A stretch of DNA of 64,000 nt from Microbacterium sp. SD291 (GTDB lineage Bacteria; Actinomycetota; Actinomycetes; Actinomycetales; Microbacteriaceae): positions 123,532 to 187,531 of the forward strand of contig NZ_JADIJR010000003.1 in the NCBI RefSeq assembly GCF_017355365.1. The letters are read 5' to 3'. Shown here one piece after another: positions 18,367-27,169 of the stretch. The translations under genes were made by a program, and so were the position numbers. The notes beneath the pieces are model-generated. The model was not told where the DNA came from. It was given only the letters and a program-made list of their open reading frames with translations, and did not search any database. Position 1 is the stretch's first letter. Each line of letters begins with the position of its first letter.

Positions 18367-19599
18367 TCAATCCAGCACGGTGCCGGTCAGCTGCGAGAGC
18401 GGCTCGGCGAGGGCGTTGATGAGGTCGGTGAACTCGCGCTTGTCGTCGTCGGTGAGCTCCGCGTAGCCGACGAATCCCTCCGCCAGCGAGCCGTGCGCGG
18501 CGAGCGACTCCTCGAGCGCCGCGTAGCCCGACTGGATCTCCGAGACCAGCGCCTCGCCCTCGTCTCCCCCCGCGGCGGCGAAGTCCTGGACCAGCGAGAA
18601 GGCCATCTTGGAGCCCTCCACGTTCGCGGCGAAGTCGTACAGGTCTGTGCCCGACCACCAGTCCTCCTCACCGGAGATCTTGCCGGTGGCCACCTCGTCG
18701 AGCAGCGCGATCGCGCCGTTGGATATGCCGCCGATGCCCTGGTCGTCGAGCGCGGTCGTGAAGTCCCCTGAGTGCACGTAGTCGTAGAGCTCCTGCACGT
18801 CGGCGAGAAGCAGATCGCCGTAGTCGGCACGCTCGGCGGGCGTGGACGGCGCCCAGTCCTGCCAGGCGGGCGTCTCGCCGTCGGCGTTCAGGGCATCCTC
18901 CGCCGGCACCCAGAGGTCCTTCTCGATCCGGTGGAAGCCGGTCCAGTCGAGGCCCTCAGCGACGGCGTCGACCTCGCGGTAGTCGATGCGCGGATCAAGC
19001 GTTCCGAGCGCCTCTGCGACCGGTTCGATGCGCTCATAGAACGCACGCACCTGCGGGAAGAGGGCTCTGGCCGCCTCGTCGTCGCCGGCCTCGTATGCGG
19101 TGACGAACTCATCGACCGCGGGCAGCAGCTGACCGACCTGGTCCTTCACGAACGCGGCGTACAGTGCGACAGCCTGCTGCTTCTGCTCGGCATCCTCGCC
19201 GTCGAGGGCGATGCGCTCGCCCGTGACCGTGAACTCCGCCTTGCCGACGCCGTCGCCGATCATGCCGGGCTTGCAGAGCGTGAAGTACATGCCGGGCTGC
19301 GCGACGACGGTCAGGGTGCGGGATGCCGACGGGGCGATGTTCTCGACCTCGCCGACGATCCGCAGGCCGTCCTCGGCGAGCAGATAGAACTCCGAGGTCT
19401 GCCCGCTGTCGTTGGTGACGTCGAAGGTCAGGGTGCCGCTCTTCGCGCCGGCCGCCGAGACGACGCAGTCTGCGTCGGTCGATGACACGTCGAACGCCGC
19501 CCCCGCGGAGGCATCGCTCTTGGCGACGCAGCCGCTGAGGACGAGGGCTGCCGCGCCGGCGGCCGCGACGGCACCGAGGATCCTGCGAGAGATGGTCAT
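18367..19599 (-). CDS. efeO: EfeO: iron-binding lipoprotein of the EfeUOB system
   Basis: 410 residues. ATG at 19599 follows AAGGAG and overlaps the efeU stop by four bases. The signal peptide ends in LSGC (Cys24), so it is a lipoprotein. A cupredoxin-like domain (about 35-130, with FDVTNDSGQTSEFYLL and PGMYFTLCKPGM) is followed by the M75 peptidase-like helical domain (about 140-410), which holds the metal motif H-x2-E as HRIEKDLW (His223, Glu226). It has both the CUP and M75 modules, like E. coli EfeO. It delivers iron to EfeU. Confidence 0.96.
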   Translation of the reverse strand: MTISRRILGAVAAAGAAALVLSGCVAKSDASAGAAFDVSSTDADCVVSAAGAKSGTLTFDVTNDSGQTSEFYLLAEDGLRIVGEVENIAPSASRTLTVVAQPGMYFTLCKPGMIGDGVGKAEFTVTGERIALDGEDAEQKQQAVALYAAFVKDQVGQLLPAVDEFVTAYEAGDDEAARALFPQVRAFYERIEPVAEALGTLDPRIDYREVDAVAEGLDWTGFHRIEKDLWVPAEDALNADGETPAWQDWAPSTPAERADYGDLLLADVQELYDYVHSGDFTTALDDQGIGGISNGAIALLDEVATGKISGEEDWWSGTDLYDFAANVEGSKMAFSLVQDFAAAGGDEGEALVSEIQSGYAALEESLAAHGSLAEGFVGYAELTDDDKREFTDLINALAEPLSQLTGTVLD

Positions 19600-20546
19600 G
19601 CTGCTCCTTGCTGGGTGAGGGAGGAAGCCGTGCTGCCCGTTCCGACGAGCGCAGGGTTGCGAGCTGAAGAGGGTCTGCCGGAGCGGACACCGCGGAGGAA
19701 GAGGAGGCCGACGACCAGGATGTACAGCGCCCACGCCGTCACCTGAAGCCACGTCATCCGGGGCATGAAGCCGACCGTCGCCTGCAGGACGGCCGCCCAT
19801 CCGCCGGCCGGTGCGATCACTCCGCTGACGTCGAAGGCCCATCCGAACGGGAGCGCCGCCCAGCCGACGGCGACCGCGCCGGTCGCCGCATCGACCGGCG
19901 CTGCCCCCGTGAAGGGGCCGGGCAGGACGCCGGCCTCCTGCAGGTCCATCACGGCGTATGCGAGGACGCCGCCGGCGACGATGATCAGAAAGCCGCCGGT
20001 CCAGGCGAAGAAGCGGCGCAGATCCAGCCGGACGGCACCGCGGGAGAGCAGCCACCCGACGACGACGGCCGCTGCGAGACCGAGAAGCGCGCCGACGAGA
20101 GCCGAGGGGACGTCGCCGAAGGACTGCACCATGGACCACAGCAGAAGCGTGGTCTCGATGCCCTCCCGAGCCACGGACACGAAGCCGATCGCGATGAGCG
20201 CCCAGAGGCCGCCCTCCGTCAGCGCGCGATCGAGCCCGCCCTCGAGCGTCGCCCTGATGGTGCGTCCGGCGTTCTGCATCCAGAAGATCATCCAGGTCAC
20301 CATGCCCACGGCTAACAGCGAGAGCAGCCCGCCGATCATTTCCTGCGCCTCGAACGTGAGCGAGTAGGCGCCGAAGGTGAGCACCGCGCCGATCCCGAGC
20401 GCCAGGGCGACGGCCAGGCCGATCCCGGCCCAGAGTCGCGGTATCGCGTCGCGTCGGTCCATCCGGCCGAGGTAGGCGATGAGGATGCCGACGACGAGCG
20501 CGGCCTCGAGGCCCTCACGAATGCCGATCAGGAAGGTGGCGAGCAC
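19596..20546 (-). CDS. efeU: EfeU: FTR1-family iron permease
   Basis: 316 residues, GTG start at 20546. Seven or eight membrane helices with the two iron-permease REGxE motifs: REGLE at residues 10-14 and REGIE at 127-131. Members transport iron after its oxidation by EfeB. The C-terminal 30 residues are polar and cytoplasmic. It is the first gene of the efeUOB operon. The putative DtxR/IdeR box sits 25 bases before the start codon, so repression by iron is likely. Confidence 0.96.
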   Translation of the reverse strand: MLATFLIGIREGLEAALVVGILIAYLGRMDRRDAIPRLWAGIGLAVALALGIGAVLTFGAYSLTFEAQEMIGGLLSLLAVGMVTWMIFWMQNAGRTIRATLEGGLDRALTEGGLWALIAIGFVSVAREGIETTLLLWSMVQSFGDVPSALVGALLGLAAAVVVGWLLSRGAVRLDLRRFFAWTGGFLIIVAGGVLAYAVMDLQEAGVLPGPFTGAAPVDAATGAVAVGWAALPFGWAFDVSGVIAPAGGWAAVLQATVGFMPRMTWLQVTAWALYILVVGLLFLRGVRSGRPSSARNPALVGTGSTASSLTQQGAA

Positions 20547-20570
20547 GGAATGGAACTCTCTGGAGGAAAA

Positions 20571-20591
20571 TGAGGTAAGGCATCCCTTACT
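20571..20591. promoter_or_regulatory. DtxR/IdeR-like iron box upstream of efeU
   Basis: TGAGGTAAGGCATCCCTTAC matches 14 of 19 positions of the DtxR/IdeR consensus (TTAGGTTAGGCTAACCTAA), and its core GTAAGG-CATC-CCTTAC (20575-20590) is a perfect inverted repeat. Its place just before efeU fits iron-dependent repression. The divergent oxygenase gene at 20702 is about 110 bases away and could also be affected. Confidence 0.75.
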
Positions 20592-20701
20592 TACGAGACT
20601 CTAGCATCCGGCAGACGGCTCCTCGGATTCCGATGCGGCGAGCGGGAGTAATCCGGCGCAACACTCGCCCCTTCCCTCGACAGCCGATCTAGCCTCGGGT
20701 C

Positions 20702-21706
20702 ATGGCTGAACTCTCGCTCCCCATCCTCGACCTCTCCCGGCTCGATGCCGGCGCGGAGGCGGCCGCCCTGTTCCGTGACGACCTGCGGGCGGCGACCCAC
20801 GACGTCGGATTCTTCTACCTGGTCGGAACGGGGGTCTCGCCCGAGCTCGAGGCGCGGCTGCACCGGGCCGCGCTCGACTTCTTCGCACTCCCCGAGGCCG
20901 ACAAGCTCGCGATCGAGAACATCCGGAGCCCGCACTTCCGCGGCTACACGCGCATCGGCGGCGAGCGCACGCAGGGCGAGGCCGACTGGCGGGAGCAGAT
21001 CGACATCGGTCCGGAGCGCGCTCCGGTCACGGGAGGGGCGGCGTTCAACCGGCTGATCGGACCGAACCTGTGGCCGCAGGCGCAGCCCGGCCTGCAGGAG
21101 GTCGTCGCGGAATGGCATGCGGCCCTGTCCGACGTAGCCAGGAGGCTGCTGCGCGCCTGGGCGCAGTCACTCGGCGCCGACGAGCACTACTTCGACGATC
21201 ACTTCGGCGAGCCGTCGACCCTCATCAAGATCGTGCGGTACCCGGGCACGGATGCACCGGAGCCGCAGCAGGGCGTGGGTGCGCACAAGGACTCCGGCGT
21301 CCTGACGCTGCTCTGGGTGGAGCCGGGCAAGGGCGGGCTCCAGGTCGAGCGCGACGGCACCTGGGTGGACGCTCCGCCGGTGCCTGGTGCGTTCGTCGTG
21401 AACATCGGCGAGCTGCTGGAGTACGCGACCGGCGGCTACCTGAAGGCGACCAATCATCGCGTCATCTCCCCCAGGGCCCCCGGCGAGCGCATCTCGATCC
21501 CGTTCTTCTTCAACCCCGCGCTGGACAAGCGGCTGCCACTGATCGAACTGCCCGCCGAGCTCGCCGCCGAGGCGACCGGCGTCACGGACGATCCTCGCAA
21601 CCCGATCCACGCGCTGTACGGCGAGAACGCGCTGAAGTCACGGCTGCGGGCGCATCCCGACGTCGCGGCGATCCATCACCCCGACCTGGTCGGCGCGGCG
21701 GTCTGA
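20702..21706 (+). CDS. isopenicillin N synthase-family Fe(II) oxygenase
   Basis: 334 residues from the ATG at 20702. An N-terminal DIOX_N region (LPILDLSRLDAGAEAAALFRD) and a 2OG-Fe(II) double-stranded beta-helix are both complete. Iron ligands are His195 and Asp197 (GAHKDSG) and His252 (ATNHRV). Arg263-x-Ser265 (GERISIPFFFNP) is the usual 2-oxoglutarate carboxylate anchor. Substrate unknown, and the family includes hydroxylases and desaturases of small acids and nucleobases. It ends convergent to a truncated GntR regulator that may once have controlled it. Confidence 0.88.
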   Translation: MAELSLPILDLSRLDAGAEAAALFRDDLRAATHDVGFFYLVGTGVSPELEARLHRAALDFFALPEADKLAIENIRSPHFRGYTRIGGERTQGEADWREQIDIGPERAPVTGGAAFNRLIGPNLWPQAQPGLQEVVAEWHAALSDVARRLLRAWAQSLGADEHYFDDHFGEPSTLIKIVRYPGTDAPEPQQGVGAHKDSGVLTLLWVEPGKGGLQVERDGTWVDAPPVPGAFVVNIGELLEYATGGYLKATNHRVISPRAPGERISIPFFFNPALDKRLPLIELPAELAAEATGVTDDPRNPIHALYGENALKSRLRAHPDVAAIHHPDLVGAAV

Positions 21707-21722
21707 TCGCGGCCCGGCGCCG

Positions 21723-22205
21723 CTACCAGCCGAACTCGAGCGTCAGCGCCTCGAGGATCGACACCCTCGCCTGGTCGATGTGCGCATACGACTGGGCTGC
21801 GGCGACCTCGCCCCGTCCGGCGACGATCGCGTCGAGCAGCTGGCGGTGCTCCTCGGCGTGCTCGGTCACCCTGGTCGTCTGCGTCAGATGGAAGATCCAC
21901 TCCATCCGTCCGAGCATCGGCCGAAGGCTCCGCTCCAGGATGCGGTTGCCGGAGAGACGGACGATCTCGAGGTGGAACGCGAGGTTGGACTCGCCGAGCT
22001 CGCCCGCGACAGGAGGCTCGAGCACGCGCCCGAGGATGGCATGCAGGCGCTCGGCATCCTCCACCCCCGCGTGCACCCTCAGCGCGGCACGACGAGCGGC
22101 GTAGGGCTCGATGCAGAGCCTGGCGTCGAAGATCTCCTCGATGTCGGCACGGGTCACCTGCGTCACGCGCGCCCCGCGGTTGCGCTCGATCAGCACGAAG
22201 CCCTC
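21723..22205 (-). pseudogene. GntR/FadR-family regulator remnant: FCD domain without the DNA-binding domain
   Basis: The reading frame encodes a good FCD ligand domain: NRGARVTQVTRADIEEIFDARLCIEP, then LAFHLEIVRLSGN, AEEHRQLLDAI and SYAHIDQAR. The three metal-binding His residues are all kept. Homology stops abruptly at EGFVLIERNRGARV, which is the end of the winged-helix wing. Upstream of about 22205 the frame reads Arg-rich sequence with no resemblance to a GntR helix-turn-helix. The 5' third of the gene has therefore been lost. It cannot bind DNA alone unless a separate product supplies that function. The frame itself is otherwise undamaged, suggesting a recent event. Confidence 0.8.
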
Positions 22206-22435
22206 GCTCGTCCTGCGATCACCTCGGTCTCGACGCTGCTCGTGCGGACCTCGGCCGAGTTCCACCTCGGCGACGTCGACCGGATCCTCCTCGCGACGCT
22301 GCCGATCATGGCATCGGCCTGACAGCCGCGATCGGCCCGCTGACCACGAGTCGCATCGGCACTTCCCGGGCTCTGCTGGTCGCGATGACCGCTCTCGGCG
22401 TGGCGCTCGTCGTGCGCCGCCGGCTGAGAACGATG
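22206..22435 (+). other. gene scar upstream of rpsO terminator, possible decayed membrane-protein remnant
   Basis: About 230 bases without an intact gene. On the plus strand one frame reads ITSVSTLLVRTSAEFHLGDV up to a stop at 22322. The next frame continues as a hydrophobic stretch (ALLVAMTALGVALVVRRRLR). Together they look like the tail of a membrane protein broken by a frameshift, joined to the truncated GntR gene. I could not identify the family, and chance translation is possible. Confidence 0.3.
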
Positions 22436-22464
22436 AAGGCCGCCCCACACCGTGGGGCGGCCTT
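22436..22464. terminator. terminator after rpsO
   Basis: A perfect 13-bp inverted repeat, AAGGCCGCCCCAC (22436-22448) and GTGGGGCGGCCTT (22452-22464), with a 3-base loop. It lies 41 bases downstream of rpsO on the minus strand. Confidence 0.9.
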
Positions 22465-22505
22465 CTCAAGAATGTTCTGCGCGATTGAACGCGGGGCTCA
22501 ATGCC

Positions 22506-22775
22506 TTATCGACGCAGGCCGAGACGCTCGATGAGCGAGCGGTAGCGGTTGATGTCGATGTCCTGCAGGTAACCCAGCAGGCGACGGCGCTGACCGACGA
22601 GCAGGAACAGGCCACGACGCGAGTGGTGGTCGTGCTTGTGCTCCTTCAGGTGCTCGGTGAGGTCCTTGATGCGCTGCGTCAGCATTGCGACCTGCACCTC
22701 GGGGGATCCGGTGTCACCGGGGTGCGTCGCGTACTCTTCGATGATCGCCTTCTTGACGTCTGCTTCCAGTGCCAT
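22506..22775 (-). CDS. rpsO: 30S ribosomal protein S15
   Basis: 89 residues, the normal length. ATG at 22775 has AGAGGGG upstream. [57 protein letters not shown] and [12 protein letters not shown] are the conserved S15 helices that bind 16S rRNA and S6/S18. It stands alone with its own terminator. In many actinobacteria rpsO precedes pnp directly, which is not so here. No recognisable S15 leader element was seen in the short upstream stretch. Confidence 0.99.
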   Translation of the reverse strand: MALEADVKKAIIEEYATHPGDTGSPEVQVAMLTQRIKDLTEHLKEHKHDHHSRRGLFLLVGQRRRLLGYLQDIDINRYRSLIERLGLRR

Positions 22776-22963
22776 AGATTCGATCCCCTCTCTGCTTGTT
22801 GCGCGGTGCCCGGCACCTGATGTGCGAGCTCTCTTTATCCGCGGCCGATCAAACGGCAACCTGAAGAGTCTACCAGCGATCGATCCCCGGGAGTGACACG
22901 GGCGAGGAGCCTCCGCCGCGCTCCGCTCGGATACGCTCGAGGGGTGCAGGACGAGGGCTTCGA

Positions 22964-24256
22964 GTGAACGCGACGCGCGGGCATCTGATCGATCTCAGCC
23001 CCCTGAGGCGCAGCCCCGCCTTCGCCCGGATGTGGATCGGCTCCGTCCTCGCGGGCATCGGCGGACAGCTCACGATCGTCACCGTGATGCTGCACGTGTT
23101 CGGGCTCACCGGGAGCACCTTCGCGGTCTCCATGATCGCGGTCGCCGGCCTCGTGCCGATGATCCTCGCCGGGCTCTACGGCGGGATGCTCGCCGACGCG
23201 TTCGATCGCCGCCTCGTCGCCCTGATCGCCGCGACCGTCGCGTTCGCGTCCACCGCCCTGCTCGCCACCCTCACCTGGACCGGCGGCGAGACCATCTGGT
23301 GGCTCTACGCGCTCAGCATGCTGAACTCGGCCGCCAACTCGGTCGGCATGGCGACCCGCACCGCCATCGTGCCCCGCCTGATCCCGCGGGACATGCTCGC
23401 CGCGGCATCCGCACTCAACGGCGTCGCCTTCGGGCTGACGGTGATGGCGGGGCCCGCACTCGCGGGCATCCTCGTCGCGCTGACCGGGTACGGATGGACG
23501 TACACGATCGACGTCGTGCTGATGCTGTCGATGTTCCTCGGCCTGTGGACCCTGCCGTCGCTCCGTCCGGAGGGAGAGACGGTCCGCCCCGGACTGCAGT
23601 CGCTGGCCGACGGATGGCGGTTCCTCCGGCGTGCCGGCAATATCCGCGCGCAGTACATCCTCGACATCATCGCCATGACATTCGGCCAGCCCCTCGTGCT
23701 GTTCCCCGCTCTCGGCACCGTGCTGCTGGGCGGCGGCGCCGTCACCACGGGCATCCTCACGGCCGCCGTCGCGGTGGGCGCTTTCGGCTCGAGCCTCCTC
23801 TCGGGGCGAGTGGTGCAGTACCGCTGGCACGGCCGCGGGATCGAGCGCGCGGTCCAGGCGTACGGAGCGTCGATTCTGCTGTTCGGAGTCGTGCTGCTGA
23901 TCGGCGCATTCTCGGCGCCGGCGACGGAGCGTCAGCCGCACGTCGGGCTCATCGTCGCCGCGTGCATCGCGCTGGCGCTCTCCGGAGCCTGCGACAACGT
24001 CAGCTCCATCTACCGGAACACGATGATGCAGGCAGCCGTCCCCGACGCGATGCGCGGACGCCTGCAGGGCGTGTTCATCGTGGTGGTCGCAGGCGGACCG
24101 CGCGTCGGAGCGCTCTATGCGGGGACGCTCGCCACCCTCACGACGCTGTGGTTCCCGCCGCTGCTGGGCGGACTCCTCGTGATCGCCCTGGTCGCGTTCC
24201 TCGCCCGTCGCAGCCCCCGGTTCCACCAGTACGACGCAGAGAACCCCGAGCCCTGA
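22964..24256 (+). CDS. MFS transporter (EntS-like exporter)
   Basis: 430 residues, GTG start at 22964. Twelve predicted membrane helices. The loop 2-3 motif is [13 protein letters not shown], close to the MFS G-x3-D-R-x-G-R-(R/K) signature. The layout resembles the EntS/DHA3 subgroup of drug and siderophore exporters ([43 protein letters not shown]). The substrate is unknown. It stands alone between rpsO and yceI and ends in a hairpin that overlaps its stop codon. Confidence 0.88.
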   Translation: MNATRGHLIDLSPLRRSPAFARMWIGSVLAGIGGQLTIVTVMLHVFGLTGSTFAVSMIAVAGLVPMILAGLYGGMLADAFDRRLVALIAATVAFASTALLATLTWTGGETIWWLYALSMLNSAANSVGMATRTAIVPRLIPRDMLAAASALNGVAFGLTVMAGPALAGILVALTGYGWTYTIDVVLMLSMFLGLWTLPSLRPEGETVRPGLQSLADGWRFLRRAGNIRAQYILDIIAMTFGQPLVLFPALGTVLLGGGAVTTGILTAAVAVGAFGSSLLSGRVVQYRWHGRGIERAVQAYGASILLFGVVLLIGAFSAPATERQPHVGLIVAACIALALSGACDNVSSIYRNTMMQAAVPDAMRGRLQGVFIVVVAGGPRVGALYAGTLATLTTLWFPPLLGGLLVIALVAFLARRSPRFHQYDAENPEP

Positions 24257-24271
24257 CGGACCCGGGGTTCT
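24240..24271. terminator. hairpin between MFS gene and yceI
   Basis: Arms AGAACCCCG (24240-24248) and CGGGGTTCT (24263-24271) enclose a 14-base loop that contains the MFS stop codon. It sits between convergent genes and could end both transcripts. Confidence 0.55.
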
Positions 24272-24286
24272 CGACTGCGCGCAGAC

Positions 24287-24838
24287 TCAGGCCTGCAGTG
24301 CACCCTGAAGATCGAGGGTGATCGTGATGTCCTTGCCGACGAGGACTCCGCCGGTCTCCAGCGCGGCGTTCCAGGTCAGGCCGAACTCCTCGCGGTTGAT
24401 GACGGTCTTCGCCGAGGCGCCCGCCTTGTAGTTGCCCCACGGGTCCGAGCCGAAGCCGCCGAAGTCGAACTCGAAGCTGACCGGCTTCGTGATGCCGCGG
24501 ATGGTGAGGTCGCCGTCGACGTAGAAGTCGGCGCCGTCGACACGGGCTCCGGTGGAGACGAACTCCATGGTCGGGTGGTTCTCGATGTCGAAGAATTCGG
24601 CCGAGCGCAGGTGCGTGTCGCGTCCCTCGTCCTTCGTATCGATCGAGGTGACGTCGACGCTCGCCTCGACCTTCGCCTCGAGCGGGTTCTCCGGTGCGAT
24701 GAGAGTCGCGCTCTTGATGCCGAACGAGCCGCGCACCTTCGAGATCATCATGTGACGGACGCTGAAGGTCACCTCGCTGTGCGAAGGATCCAGGACCCAG
24801 GTGCCTGGACGGTAGCCGGGGATGTCGATGCTGGTCAT
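24287..24838 (-). CDS. YceI-family lipocalin-like protein
   Basis: 183 residues from the ATG at 24838, with GAGGAG eight bases upstream. PGTWVLDPSHSEVTFSVRHMM is the YceI start, and GDLTIRGITKPVSFEFDF is the second signature of the family. YceI proteins bind polyisoprenoid-type lipids. No signal peptide is present, as in other actinobacterial members, so this copy is probably cytoplasmic. A MarR-like inverted repeat lies upstream. Confidence 0.93.
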   Translation of the reverse strand: MTSIDIPGYRPGTWVLDPSHSEVTFSVRHMMISKVRGSFGIKSATLIAPENPLEAKVEASVDVTSIDTKDEGRDTHLRSAEFFDIENHPTMEFVSTGARVDGADFYVDGDLTIRGITKPVSFEFDFGGFGSDPWGNYKAGASAKTVINREEFGLTWNAALETGGVLVGKDITITLDLQGALQA

Positions 24839-24914
24839 GGCTTCTCCTCTGGAGACGTGGGCCGCGCGTGCGGCGATTGACGTGGCCGCGTTCGCGGCAT
24901 CTCCAGTCTCAACT

Positions 24915-24932
24915 TACATGCAGACGCATATA
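24915..24932. promoter_or_regulatory. inverted repeat upstream of yceI, MarR-like operator
   Basis: TACATGC-AGAC-GCATATA is an 18-base imperfect palindrome (6 of 7 paired positions) about 80 bases before the yceI start. It lies in an AT-rich patch where the promoter is expected. Its size and symmetry resemble MarR-family sites. No MarR gene is in the window. Confidence 0.4.
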
Positions 24933-24969
24933 TTCCCGCGAATGCAGATCTTTCTCAGCGGGACGGACG

Positions 24970-25001
24970 AGGCGCCCGCCTCCGGACGGAGACGGGCGCC
25001 T
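24970..25001 (-). terminator. terminator after the FKBP gene
   Basis: Arms 24970-24984 and 24987-25001 pair over 15 positions with one mismatch and a 2-base loop. It lies 20 bases beyond the FKBP stop on the minus strand. Confidence 0.75.
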
Positions 25002-25020
25002 TCGCGCTGCGGAAGGAGGG

Positions 25021-25389
25021 TCAGCCGACCGCCACCAGGTCGATGATGAAGATCAGCGTCTTGCCGGAGAGGAAGTGGCCGCCGCCGGCAGGGCCGTAGG
25101 CCAGATGCGGCGGGATGACCAGCTCGCGGCGGCCGCCGACCTTCATGCCGGGGATGCCGTCCTGCCAGCCCTGGATCAGGCCGCGCAGCGGGAACTGGAT
25201 GGTCTCGCCGCGACCCCACGACGAGTCGAACTCCTCGCCGGAGTCGAACTCGACACCCGCGTAGTGCACGGTCACGGTGTCGCCCGGCTTGGCCTCGGCG
25301 CCGTCGCCCTCGATGAGGTCGCGGACGACGAGCTCGGAGGGAGCGGGAGCGGTGGGGGCGTCGAACTCGGGCTTTGTGCGATCAGTCAT
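25021..25389 (-). CDS. FKBP-type peptidyl-prolyl cis-trans isomerase
   Basis: 122 residues from the ATG at 25389. A single FKBP domain (about 25-122) with VTVHYAGVEFDSGEEFDSSW, the FPL-(R/K)-GLIQGWQDGIPGMKVGG core, RRELVIPPHLAYG and LIFIIDLV. The active-site aromatic and Asp positions are kept. There is no signal peptide or lipobox, so it is a cytosolic proline isomerase. It is monocistronic, with a terminator behind it and the ABC-transporter operon end 63 bases upstream. Confidence 0.95.
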   Translation of the reverse strand: MTDRTKPEFDAPTAPAPSELVVRDLIEGDGAEAKPGDTVTVHYAGVEFDSGEEFDSSWGRGETIQFPLRGLIQGWQDGIPGMKVGGRRELVIPPHLAYGPAGGGHFLSGKTLIFIIDLVAVG

Positions 25390-25452
25390 GACTCCATCCA
25401 ACCCGAGCCGCCCCTGCCCGGTCAACGCGAACGCTCCGCTGAGGGCGAAAAC

Positions 25453-26265
25453 TCAGTCGCGCTCGTCGACGTCTCTCGCGAGCCGCTGCGACACCCACAC
25501 CGGGATGAACGAGGCGAGGATGACGACGGTCGCCACCACGTTCACGACGCTGGCCTCATTGGGCCTGGCCATCTGGTTCATGATCCACAGCGGCAGGGTG
25601 TCGACGCCGGGCGGAGCGGTGAAGATCGTGACGTAGACCTCGTCGAAGCTCAAGGCGAAGGCCAGGATTCCGCCGGCGATGAAGGCGCTGCGGAACTGCG
25701 GGAAGGTGACCAGCCGGAACGTCTGCCATGGCGTCGCCCCGAGGTCCTTGGAGGCCTCCTCGATTCCGGGGTTGAGTCGGCGCAGCCGCGCCAGGACGTT
25801 GTTGAACACCATCACGATGCAGAAGGTGCCGTGCGCGATGATCATGCCGGCGAATCCGACCTGGATGCCGGCCGGCTCGAGGATCTGGTTGTACGTGTTG
25901 CTCAGCGCCACGCCCGTCACGATGCCGGGAAGGGCGATCGGGAGCACCACGAGCAGGTTCACGGCGCGCTGTCCGAAGAAGGAGTAGCGCTGGAGCGCGA
26001 ACGCGACCAGGGTGCCGAGCACCAGGGCGATGGCCGTGGCACCGGCGGCGACGAGCACCGAGTTCAGCAGCGCCGCGCGCACCGGCTCGCTCGTGAACGC
26101 CTTCCCCCACCATTCGAGGGAGAACTCGCTGACGGGCCAGCTCGCGATCCTGGCCGCGTTGAAGGAGTTCAGGACAACGAGCCCCAGCGGCACGTACATG
26201 AACGCGAGGATGACGGCGACGAGTGTTCCGAGGAGCAGCTTCGAGGTCCGGGAGAGTCTCAGCAT
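25453..26265 (-). CDS. ABC transporter permease, PotC-like
   Basis: 270 residues with six membrane helices. The permease EAA loop is EEASKDLGATPWQTFRLVTFPQ (EEA...G...P), as in PotC-type importers. The family segment SFDEVYVTIFTAPPGVDTLPLWI (PotC has SFDDV-x3-F-x2-GP) supports a polyamine-type importer. It starts seven bases after the PotB-like gene. It is the last gene of the ATP-binding, substrate-binding, PotB, PotC order. Spermidine/putrescine is the best guess for the substrate. Confidence 0.9.
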   Translation of the reverse strand: MLRLSRTSKLLLGTLVAVILAFMYVPLGLVVLNSFNAARIASWPVSEFSLEWWGKAFTSEPVRAALLNSVLVAAGATAIALVLGTLVAFALQRYSFFGQRAVNLLVVLPIALPGIVTGVALSNTYNQILEPAGIQVGFAGMIIAHGTFCIVMVFNNVLARLRRLNPGIEEASKDLGATPWQTFRLVTFPQFRSAFIAGGILAFALSFDEVYVTIFTAPPGVDTLPLWIMNQMARPNEASVVNVVATVVILASFIPVWVSQRLARDVDERD

Positions 26266-26272
26266 GATCGCC

Positions 26273-27100
26273 TCACATCCTTTCCAGGGCGCCGGTGCGC
26301 TGGACGCCGACGAGATAGATCACGACGAACGCGATCGGCACGAGCGAGAAGGCCGCCGCGATCGGCGGGTTGAGATTGATGTTGGAGGCGATGACGCTGC
26401 CGATCATCTGCGTCGAGCCGCCGACGAACTTCGCCACGAGGTAGTCGCCGAGGCTCAGCGAGAAGGTGAACACGGATCCGGCGATGATCGCCGGCTTGAT
26501 GAGCGGCAGCACCACGGTGCGGATGGTCCGCCAGGATCCGGCGCCGAGGTCGGCCGAGGCGTCGAACAGATTGGGAGGGAGCTGCCGGATCGCCGTGTAG
26601 ACAGGGACCGCCATGTACGGCAGCCAGAGATACGTGAGTGTCAGCACCACGGTGAAGATCCCGAAACCGGGGCCGCGCCCGCCCACCGGGGCGACGGCCC
26701 AGTTGAAGAAGCCCTCCTCCGTGAAAGTGATGCGCATGGCGAGCACCTTCACCAGGTAGCCGGCCCACAGCGGGAGAGTGATGGATGCCGCGAGCACGCC
26801 GCGGAGCCACGGCGAAGCAACCTTGGCCATGAAGATGCCGAGCGGCACCGAGATCAGGATGCAGACGACCGTCACCGCGAGAGCGATGCCGAGCGTGCGC
26901 AGCGAGGTCGAGAGGTAGGCCGGGTTGACGACCAGCTGCTCGAAGTTGCGCAGCGTGAACCCGGGCTTCACCTTGGACGTGAACGGATCGGTCACCCAGA
27001 ACGCGGTGACCAGCAGCATGACGAGCGAGAAGATGTAGATGCCGATGAGCCAGGCCATCGGGAGGGCTAGGAGCCCCGCGATGCGTGCGCGTCGCTTCAT
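26273..27100 (-). CDS. ABC transporter permease, PotB-like
   Basis: 275 residues with six membrane helices. The N-terminus is basic (MKRRARIAGLLALPMAW). The EAA loop DASADLGAGSWRTIRTVVLPL and the SLSLGDYLVAKFVGGSTQMIG stretch are typical of PotB permeases. TLPLWAGYLVKVLAM also matches the group. It lies between the substrate-binding protein (70 bases upstream) and the PotC-like gene, which follows after seven bases. Confidence 0.9.
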   Translation of the reverse strand: MKRRARIAGLLALPMAWLIGIYIFSLVMLLVTAFWVTDPFTSKVKPGFTLRNFEQLVVNPAYLSTSLRTLGIALAVTVVCILISVPLGIFMAKVASPWLRGVLAASITLPLWAGYLVKVLAMRITFTEEGFFNWAVAPVGGRGPGFGIFTVVLTLTYLWLPYMAVPVYTAIRQLPPNLFDASADLGAGSWRTIRTVVLPLIKPAIIAGSVFTFSLSLGDYLVAKFVGGSTQMIGSVIASNINLNPPIAAAFSLVPIAFVVIYLVGVQRTGALERM

Positions 27101-27169
27101 GATCGTTCCTGTCGCGTGAGATCGGATGGGGTGAGGGGCGGAGCCCGTGCGGACTCCGCCCCGGGTGGA

